From AP-15 sp035570595 (lineage in GTDB: Bacteria > Pseudomonadota > Alphaproteobacteria > ATCC43930 > CGMCC-115725): a stretch of 5,065 bases of DNA. A program made the translations under genes and the position numbers. The notes beneath the pieces are model-generated. The model had not been told where the DNA came from, searched no databases, and saw only the letters and a program-made list of their open reading frames with translations. Below, piece by piece: positions 1 through 4,417 of the stretch. The stretch spans positions 1-5,065 of the forward strand of contig DATMLF010000157.1 of assembly GCA_035570595.1 (NCBI GenBank), in the 5' to 3' direction. The number at the start of each line of letters is the position of its first letter. Within the stretch, counting starts at the first letter, position 1.

Positions 1-631
1 CGGGGCGCAGCGCCGCCTCGGTCTTCGACTGCAGCGCGGCGAAGTCGATGTCCTCGGCAATCTCGCGGACGACGAGACCGTCAGGGGTCACGTCGATGAC
101 CGCGAGGTCGGTGTAGATGCGGCGCACTGCGGCGGCCGCGGTCAGCGGGTATTCGCAGCGGCGGCGGATGCGCGGCATGCCCGACTTGGTGGTGTGCTCG
201 ACGAGGACGCGGATTTCCTTGGCACCAACGGCGAGGTCCATCGCCCCGCCGACACCGGGTGGGAAACCGGGGTCGTCGGTCGTCCAGTTGGCGAGATCGC
301 CGTTTTCGGCGACCTCGAACGCGCCGAGCAGCGCCAGGTCGAGATGACCGCCGCGGATCATCAGAAACGAGTCGGTGTGGTGGACATAGCTGCCGCCGGT
401 CACCAAGGTGACCGGCTGCTTGCCGGCGTTGATCAGGTCGGGGTCGGCCTCGTTGGCGCCGGGCGCGGGACCCACGCCGAGAATGCCGTTCTCGCTGTGC
501 AGGACAATTTCGCGGTCGGCTGGAATGAAGTCCGACACCAGGGTCGGCAGACCGATCCCGAGGTTGACATAGGCGCCGTCGACGAGGTCCTGGGCGGCCC
601 GCCACGCGATTTGGCGACGTTTCAATGGCAT
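1..631 (-). CDS. pcaJ: 3-oxoacid (3-oxoadipate-type) CoA-transferase subunit B, 3' end cut by window
   Basis: This is the beta subunit of a heteromeric class I CoA-transferase, a cytosolic enzyme that moves CoA from succinyl-CoA to a 3-oxoacid through a glutamyl-CoA intermediate. I translated 210 residues from the ATG at 631-629 with no stop before the window edge. The early NLGIGLPT motif lies at about residues 23-30, and the family signature HSENG at residues 45-49 supplies the catalytic Glu47. Later blocks (DLINAGKQ, GGHLDLALLGAF, GGAMDLA, RIYTDLAV) match remembered PcaJ sequences closely. The family is about 213-220 residues, so only a few C-terminal residues are missing. A GAGGG Shine-Dalgarno lies five bases before the ATG. 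The partner subunit A lies upstream on the same strand, across an unusually long 255-bp gap filled with repeats. Membership of the family is firm. Substrate preference (3-oxoadipate versus acetoacetate or another 3-oxoacid) cannot be settled from sequence. Confidence 0.93.
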   Translation of the reverse strand, partial: MPLKRRQIAWRAAQDLVDGAYVNLGIGLPTLVSDFIPADREIVLHSENGILGVGPAPGANEADPDLINAGKQPVTLVTGGSYVHHTDSFLMIRGGHLDLALLGAFEVAENGDLANWTTDDPGFPPGVGGAMDLAVGAKEIRVLVEHTTKSGMPRIRRRCEYPLTAAAAVRRIYTDLAVIDVTPDGLVVREIAEDIDFAALQSKTEAALRP

Positions 632-646
632 CGGTGCCCTCTAAGT

Positions 647-662
647 CAGTTCGGCAGTTCGG
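647..662. repeat. Perfect tandem duplication of an 8-bp unit
   Basis: CAGTTCGG occurs twice head to tail, at 647-654 and 655-662. It sits between the start of the subunit B gene and the first palindromic repeat. It looks like a slippage product or insertion scar and has no obvious function. Confidence 0.5.
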
Positions 663-683
663 TCGAGCCTCGCCTTCCTCTCC

Positions 684-720
684 CTCGCCCCGCTTGCGGG
701 GAGAGGTCAGGGTGAGGGGC
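684..720 (+). repeat. Palindromic intergenic repeat, copy 1 (short form)
   Basis: The unit has a G+C-rich stem-loop (CCCCGC TT GCGGGG core, flanked by CTCG on the left and AGAGG on the right) followed by the tail GGGTGAGGGGC. Only TCA separates stem and tail. Copy 2 (748-807, opposite strand) repeats the same stem with one substitution and the same tail, but carries an extra hairpin between them. Together the two copies form a large inverted repeat around a 27-bp centre. Such REP-like elements are common between genes in GC-rich Proteobacteria. They do not encode protein, although they create short artefactual reading frames rich in RLRGEVRVRG-like peptides. Confidence 0.8.
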
Positions 721-747
721 GCTCGCAGTGTAACGCGGCGGACGCTT

Positions 748-807
748 GCCCCTCACCCGAAATCCGCCGATCCGCGGATTTCGACCTCTCCCCGCAGGCG
801 GGGCGAG
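748..807 (-). repeat. Palindromic intergenic repeat, copy 2 (long form with extra hairpin)
   Basis: Read on the minus strand, this copy matches copy 1: a CCCCGCCTGCGGGG stem, then AGAGGTC, then the tail GGGTGAGGGGC. It differs by an inserted 24-bp internal palindrome at 759-782, with 9-bp perfect arms GAAATCCGC and GCGGATTTC. The unit is therefore modular: a constant stem, a variable middle hairpin and a constant tail. With copy 1 in inverted orientation it could fold into one long cruciform or RNA hairpin between the two transferase genes. Confidence 0.8.
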
Positions 808-838
808 GTAATGGACCTTAGGAGGTAATGGACCTTAG
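805..838. repeat. Perfect tandem duplication of a 17-bp unit
   Basis: GAGGTAATGGACCTTAG occurs twice head to tail, at 805-821 and 822-838, without mismatch. The first three bases overlap the outer end of repeat copy 2. The exact identity suggests a recent event, by slippage or linked to repeat insertion. The segment lies in the leader between subunit A (ending at 887) and subunit B. Confidence 0.75.
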
Positions 839-886
839 TCTGATAGAGATTGGGCCCTCGCTGTCTCGGCGCCTCACTGTGAATAC

Positions 887-1552
887 CTAGAACGCGACCT
901 GGACGACCCGGTCGACGAAAATGCCGGGGGTGACGATCATCTCCGGGTCGAGCTCGCCCAATTCGACGACGCGGCGGACCTGGACGATCGCGAGGTCGGC
1001 CGCCATCGCCATCGTCGGGTTGAAATTGCGCGCGGATTTTCGGTAGGTGAGGTTGCCCCAGCGGTCGGCGCGGTCGGCGGCGAGCAGCGCCACGTCGCCC
1101 TTCAGCGGCTTTTCGAGCACGTACATGCGGCCGTCGATCTCGCGATGCTCCTTACCCTCGGCGAGGCGCGTCCCGACCGAGACCGGCGAATAATAGCCGC
1201 CGAGCCCGGCGGCGGCGCAGCGCATGCGCTCGCTCAGGGTTCCTTGCGGCAACAGCTCGAGCTCGATCCGGCCGGCGGCGTAGAGCTCCTCGAATACCAC
1301 GCTGCCGGCGCTGCGCGGAAACGAGCACATGATTTTGCGCACGCGGCCGGCGGCCATCAATGCCGCGAGCCCGCTGCGCCCGGTGCCGGCATTGTTGGCG
1401 ACGACGGTCAGGTCGCGCGCGCCCTGCTCGATCACCGCCTCGCACAGTGCGTCGGGCAATCCCGCGCCGCCGAAACCGGCGCACAGGACGACGGACCCGT
1501 CCATGATCCCGGCGACTGCCGCGGTGAGATCGCGCACCCGCTTGTCGATCAT
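887..1552 (-). CDS. pcaI: 3-oxoacid (3-oxoadipate-type) CoA-transferase subunit A
   Basis: This is the alpha subunit of the class I CoA-transferase whose beta subunit follows downstream. It is 221 residues from ATG (1552-1550) to TAG (889-887), the usual length for a free-standing subunit A. The N-terminal signature at residues 18-33 reads DG...AGFGGAGLP, with Ala25 where the family pattern has the first Gly of GGF. Other conserved blocks are NNAGTG (53-58), CSFPRS (76-81), ELLPQGTLSERMR (99-111), EIDGRMYVLE (138-147), RWGNLTYRKSARNF (164-177) and DPEMIVTPGIFVDRVV (202-217). The wording RWGNLTYRK and VVELGELDPE resembles PcaI more than ScoA or AtoD. GAGG lies seven bases before the ATG. The frame stays open upstream, but that stretch reads antisense to the next gene and through a repeat, so this ATG is the start. 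Its place after a BKACE gene suggests that it handles a 3-oxoacid connected with that reaction. Confidence 0.93.
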   Translation of the reverse strand: MIDKRVRDLTAAVAGIMDGSVVLCAGFGGAGLPDALCEAVIEQGARDLTVVANNAGTGRSGLAALMAAGRVRKIMCSFPRSAGSVVFEELYAAGRIELELLPQGTLSERMRCAAAGLGGYYSPVSVGTRLAEGKEHREIDGRMYVLEKPLKGDVALLAADRADRWGNLTYRKSARNFNPTMAMAADLAIVQVRRVVELGELDPEMIVTPGIFVDRVVQVAF

Positions 1553-1602
1553 AAATCGCCTCTTCGAGCAGCCGTCACCCAGCCATCGCTTCGCGCTGGA
1601 TC

Positions 1603-1657
1603 CCCCCTCTCCCGCAATGCGGGAGAGGGGGCTGAGCGCAGCGAGGCGGGTGAGGGC
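1603..1657 (+). repeat. Palindromic intergenic repeat, copy 3
   Basis: A perfect 13-bp stem with a 3-base loop occupies 1603-1631 (CCCCCTCTCCCGC, AAT, GCGGGAGAGGGGG). It is followed by a 16-base variable middle part (1632-1647) and the tail GGGTGAGGGC. This is the same stem-middle-tail layout as copies 1 and 2, with a diverged stem. It fills most of the 131-bp gap between the BKACE and subunit A genes. No run of T follows the stem on either strand, so it is not a typical Rho-independent terminator. It may still affect stability of the intercistronic RNA. Confidence 0.8.
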
Positions 1658-1683
1658 GGGTCCGGACCGATCATCGCCACAAA

Positions 1684-2619
1684 TCAGAAACCGACGTCGT
1701 CGCCGCCCTTCAGCGCCAGCATCGCGCGCGCCTCGTCGGGGCTCGCGATTTCGAGCGACAGGTTCTCGACGATCGCGCGAATGCGGCTGACCTGGTCGGC
1801 GTTGCTGGTAGCGAGCTTGCCGCGGCCGATCCACAGCGAGTCCTCGAGCCCGACCCGAACATTGCCGCCCATGATGGCACCCATCGTCACGAGCGGCAGC
1901 TGGTGTCGGCCGGCCGCGAGAATCGACCAGGCGTAATTGTCGCCAAACAATTTGTCGGCGATGTGCTTCATGTGGACGAGGTTGTCGGGGTCGGCGCCGA
2001 TACCCCCCAGGATGCCAAAGATCGTCTGCACGAACAGAGGCGGCTCGACCAGGCCGCGATCGAGAAAGTGTGCCAGGTTGTAGAGATGGCCGACATCGTA
2101 GCATTCGAACTCGAACCTTGTGCCGCAGCCCTCGCCTAGGTCCTTCAGGATTCGTTCAATGTCGGCGAAAGTATTGCGAAAGATAAAATCGCGGGTCATT
2201 TCGAGATGCTGGGTCTCCCACGGATGTTTCCAGTCCTTGTAGCGGGAGAGCATCGGGTAGAGCCCGAAGTTCATCGAGCCCATGTTCAAGGAGCACATCT
2301 CGGGCCGGGCGCGCAGCGGGGCGGCTAGCCGCTCCTCCAACGACATGCCGTGACCGCCGCCGGTGGTGATGTTGACGACGGCGCTCGTCGCCTGCTTGAT
2401 CCGCGGCAGGAACTGCATGAAGACGCCGGGGTCGGGGGTCGGGCGGCCGTCTTTCGGGTCGCGGGCATGCAGGTGCAGGATCGCCGCCCCGGCCTCGGCC
2501 GCGGCAATCGCGTCGCGGGCGATCTCGTCCGGGGTCAGCGGCAGATAGGGGCTCATCGTCGGGGTGTGGATCGAGCCCGTCACCGCGCAGGTGATCACGA
2601 CCTTGCCGCCTATAGCCAT
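1684..2619 (-). CDS. Beta-keto acid cleavage enzyme (BKACE/Kce family, DUF849)
   Basis: Enzymes of this family are cytosolic, zinc-dependent TIM barrels that react a beta-keto acid with acetyl-CoA to give acetoacetate and a new acyl-CoA. The founding member, Kce, cleaves 3-keto-5-aminohexanoate in lysine fermentation. This protein has 311 residues, slightly longer than Kce. Visible motifs are TCAVTGSIHTP (10-20), the zinc-binding HLHAR (H49, H51, R53), NITTGGG (83-89), FEFECYD (169-175), and GGNVRVGLEDS (251-261) with Arg255, Glu259 (third zinc ligand in Kce) and Asp260. The catalytic core therefore looks complete. In my alignment, the acidic residue near Kce position 14 that contacts the substrate amino group falls on SIHT here, which argues against an amino substrate. 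The start ATG has a very strong purine-rich ribosome site. The PcaIJ-type transferase downstream suggests a dicarboxylic or simple 3-oxoacid, but the true substrate is unknown; 3-dehydrocarnitine is another family option. Confidence 0.93.
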   Translation of the reverse strand: MAIGGKVVITCAVTGSIHTPTMSPYLPLTPDEIARDAIAAAEAGAAILHLHARDPKDGRPTPDPGVFMQFLPRIKQATSAVVNITTGGGHGMSLEERLAAPLRARPEMCSLNMGSMNFGLYPMLSRYKDWKHPWETQHLEMTRDFIFRNTFADIERILKDLGEGCGTRFEFECYDVGHLYNLAHFLDRGLVEPPLFVQTIFGILGGIGADPDNLVHMKHIADKLFGDNYAWSILAAGRHQLPLVTMGAIMGGNVRVGLEDSLWIGRGKLATSNADQVSRIRAIVENLSLEIASPDEARAMLALKGGDDVGF

Positions 2620-2916
2620 TCTTCTCCCCCCTCCCTTTCGCCCAGCGCCCCGGCGTCGTCGGCCAGCGGGTAGGCTTGCCGCGGGTCAGCCTGCATCGCG
2701 ATCAGCGGCTTGACCTCGGATCGTTCGCGATCCGCCGGCCGCCCCGTGGAAAGCGCCATAATGGCCGAGTTCGTGCGGAATGCGACGTATCTTTTTCGGC
2801 AGGGCTTCGCCGCCGCACGCACCTTAGGATTATCGTCGTCGCCCCCGAACCCGATCCAATCGCGCGGCATAGACGCCGCTTGAACGCGGACCCGGCACGA
2901 TCGGAGGAGCCGGCGG
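2620..2916. other. 297-bp region between phaZ and BKACE without a convincing gene
   Basis: An 86-codon minus-strand frame runs from ATG at 2870 to TAG at 2610, overlapping the BKACE start by ten bases (ATGGCTATAG). It has no good ribosome site, and its product resembles no family I know, so I do not call it a gene. A perfect 7-bp hairpin lies at 2717-2734 (CGGATCG TTCG CGATCCG). A minus-strand GATAAT at 2834-2829, with TTGGAT 19 bases upstream (2859-2854), is a weak promoter candidate that would start BKACE transcription about 200 bases before its ATG. The spacing is longer than ideal. The length of the gap favours a separate promoter for the BKACE-CoA-transferase unit, but the sequence does not prove one. 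Confidence 0.45.
2624..2635 (-). promoter_or_regulatory. Strong ribosome binding site of the BKACE gene
   Basis: On the minus strand GGGAGGGGGGAG ends four bases before the ATG at 2619. It is the most purine-rich leader in the window and fixes the BKACE start. It suggests independent, efficient initiation. Confidence 0.7.
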
Positions 2917-4134
2917 CTAGGCCAGGGCCCGGATGAACAACTTGACCTTGGGATAGGTTTCGGTCTGCCAGCGACGGCCGTGGAAGACACCGTAATGGCC
3001 GACCTTGAGCTGGAGGTGGTGGGTCTTTTTGGCGGGCGGGATGTTCATGCAGAGGGTTTGCGCGGCGACGGTCTGGCCCGGGCCGCAAACGTCGTCGCGC
3101 TCGCCTTCGACCGTCATCAGCGCGGTGCGCTCGATCGCCGCCGGGTCAACGAGGCGGCCACGGACCCGGAATTGCCCGAGCGCCAAGTCGTGGCGGTGGA
3201 ACACCCGCTCGACCGTCTGCAGGTAGAAATCGGCCGGCAGGTCCATGACCGCGGTGTATTCGTCGTAAAAGGCGCGGGTTGCGGCAACACTCTCGCCGCT
3301 GCCGCGGGCGAGGTCGCGGAACATCGTCCAATGCGCCGAGACGTGCCGGTCGAAGTTCATGCTGAGAAAGCCTGCGAGCTGCAAAAATCCCGGATAGACC
3401 CGGCGGAACGCGCCGGGATAGCGCGCCGGAACCGAGGTGATGACGGTGCGCTCGAACCAGCCGAGCGAATGCGCCTTGGCAAAGCGGTTGACCGCGGTCG
3501 GGTTCGCGCGGGTGTCGATCGGGCCGCCCATCAGGATCATCGAGGAGGGCTGGCACGGGTCGTCGTCGGCGGCGAGCAGCGACACCGCGGCCAAGACCGG
3601 CACCGAGGGCTGGCACACCGCCATGACATGGGTGCGCGGGCCGAGCAGCCGGACAAAGCGGATGACCAGCTCCACAAAGTCGTCGAGATCGAACCGCCCG
3701 TAGAGCAGCGGCACGTCACGCGCGTTTTTCCAGTCGGTCAGGTAGACGTTGTGGTCGGCGAGCAGGCTCTCGACGGTGCCGCGCAGCAGGGTCGCGAAAT
3801 GGCCCGAAAGCGGCGCCACGACCAGCACGGTCGGCTCGTCGCGGTTCGACTCCTTGCGGAAATGCAAGAGGTTGCAGAACGGGTGTGAGGCCACGACCTC
3901 TTCGCTGACGGCGACCGGCGCGCCGTCGACAAGCACGCTCTTGATGCGGAAGTCGGGCCGCTCGTGCGACAGCGCGGCGTGCGACAGCAGCTCCATCGCG
4001 GCGGCGGCGCCGCGGACAAACGGCATGTCCCCGATCGGCAGCCAGGACTGGCCGAGCCACTCACTGGCGGTCCCGGCGATCAGCCGGATCGGACCGAATA
4101 TGTCGTTTTGGGCCTGGTAGGCGTCGTAAAGCAT
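2917..4134 (-). CDS. phaZ: Intracellular polyhydroxyalkanoate (PHB) depolymerase
   Basis: This alpha/beta-hydrolase degrades stored poly-3-hydroxybutyrate granules inside the cell, releasing 3-hydroxybutyrate or its oligomers. The 405 residues match the usual length of about 400 for the intracellular PhaZ family (PHB_depo_C at the C-terminal end), and no signal peptide is visible. The N-terminus MLYDAYQAQND is characteristic. The nucleophile is Cys174 in VCQPSVP, a lipase-box variant in which Cys replaces Ser. The acid is Asp347 or Asp348 in EGERDDVCGPGQT, and the base is His380 in VGHYGVFHG. The spacing agrees with the Cys183/Asp355/His388 triad reported for the Ralstonia eutropha enzyme. 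GAGGA lies three bases before the chosen ATG. An in-frame ATG ten codons upstream (4164) is possible, but the family start is MLY. No PHA synthase or phasin is in the window. A patatin-like gene lies upstream and acetoacetate-related genes lie downstream. Confidence 0.94.
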   Translation of the reverse strand: MLYDAYQAQNDIFGPIRLIAGTASEWLGQSWLPIGDMPFVRGAAAAMELLSHAALSHERPDFRIKSVLVDGAPVAVSEEVVASHPFCNLLHFRKESNRDEPTVLVVAPLSGHFATLLRGTVESLLADHNVYLTDWKNARDVPLLYGRFDLDDFVELVIRFVRLLGPRTHVMAVCQPSVPVLAAVSLLAADDDPCQPSSMILMGGPIDTRANPTAVNRFAKAHSLGWFERTVITSVPARYPGAFRRVYPGFLQLAGFLSMNFDRHVSAHWTMFRDLARGSGESVAATRAFYDEYTAVMDLPADFYLQTVERVFHRHDLALGQFRVRGRLVDPAAIERTALMTVEGERDDVCGPGQTVAAQTLCMNIPPAKKTHHLQLKVGHYGVFHGRRWQTETYPKVKLFIRALA

Positions 4135-4183
4135 ATGTCCTCGTTCGTGTGCGCGGGCTGCCATTGCCCGACCTGTCCTATAA

Positions 4184-4207
4184 ATCGAAACGGCGCTCCG
4201 TTTCGAT
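4184..4207. promoter_or_regulatory. Perfect 10-bp dyad upstream of phaZ, possible operator
   Basis: ATCGAAACGG and CCGTTTCGAT flank a 4-base centre, placing a 24-bp perfect palindrome 50-73 bases before the phaZ start. It could be a repressor or activator site, or a hairpin in the phaZ leader. No T-run follows on the minus strand, only TTTATAGG, so a terminator for the upstream gene is less likely. Further upstream, at about 4235-4285, the DNA is clearly more A+T-rich than its surroundings (GTATATTTGTATTGACAA on the plus strand) and is a plausible place for the phaZ promoter. I could not assign convincing -35 and -10 boxes there. Confidence 0.45.
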
Positions 4208-4392
4208 CGATCCTCAGGCGAGTGCATCCCATCGCAAAAGTCCTTCTAGTTCAACCGTATATTTGTATTGACAAGCGTTTAGGCAAGGAGATTGACGCGA
4301 CGCTTGCACCACCGATGAGCGTGGGCTTGCGTTCCCAGGTTGTTCCTTGGCCGGCGCTTAAATCTGCGTTATCGGTGGGCAATCCGACCGCG

Positions 4393-4411
4393 CTGCCTGT
4401 GGCGCAGGCAG
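4393..4411 (-). terminator. Weak hairpin just after the patatin-like gene
   Basis: CTGCCTG and CAGGCAG pair around a 5-base loop, starting six bases after the TAA stop at 4418. The position fits transcript 3'-end protection or termination. There is no following T-run on the minus strand, so it is not a standard intrinsic terminator. Confidence 0.25.
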
Positions 4412-4417
4412 GCGAAC

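Noticed and set aside
81..605. A 174-codon minus-strand frame over the subunit B gene
   Set aside because: It is an Arg-rich shadow in the wrong frame. The correct frame gives a PcaJ protein with the catalytic HSENG motif.
684..807. The inverted repeat pair as ends of an insertion sequence
   Set aside because: Only 27 bp lie between the two copies, there is no transposase, and the same unit recurs singly at 1603-1657.
625..828. A 67-codon plus-strand frame in the transferase intergenic region
   Set aside because: Its product (SPSPRLRGEVRVRG-like) is simply the translation of the palindromic repeats, a common false gene call.
1603..1631. Strong 13-bp hairpin as an intrinsic terminator
   Set aside because: No T-run follows on either strand, and the stem-plus-tail layout matches the dispersed repeat family instead.
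1145..1936. A 263-codon plus-strand frame spanning subunit A, a repeat and BKACE
   Set aside because: It is antisense to two real genes and crosses a non-coding repeat; no recognisable domain.
887..2104. A single 405-residue minus-strand protein containing subunit A with a long N-terminal extension
   Set aside because: The extension is read out of frame through repeat copy 3 and the BKACE gene, and has low-complexity Arg-rich content. The real start at 1552 has a ribosome site and gives the family length.
2980..3888. A 302-codon plus-strand frame antisense to phaZ
   Set aside because: It lies wholly opposite a confidently identified depolymerase gene, and its Arg/Val/Gly/Asp-rich product resembles no family. 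Long antisense frames are expected in GC-rich coding DNA.
4164..4227. Upstream in-frame starts for phaZ, extending the protein to up to 436 residues
   Set aside because: The extra residues are Arg-rich, lie across the dyad, and are not part of the conserved family N-terminus MLYDAYQ. The ATG at 4134 has a GAGGA site.
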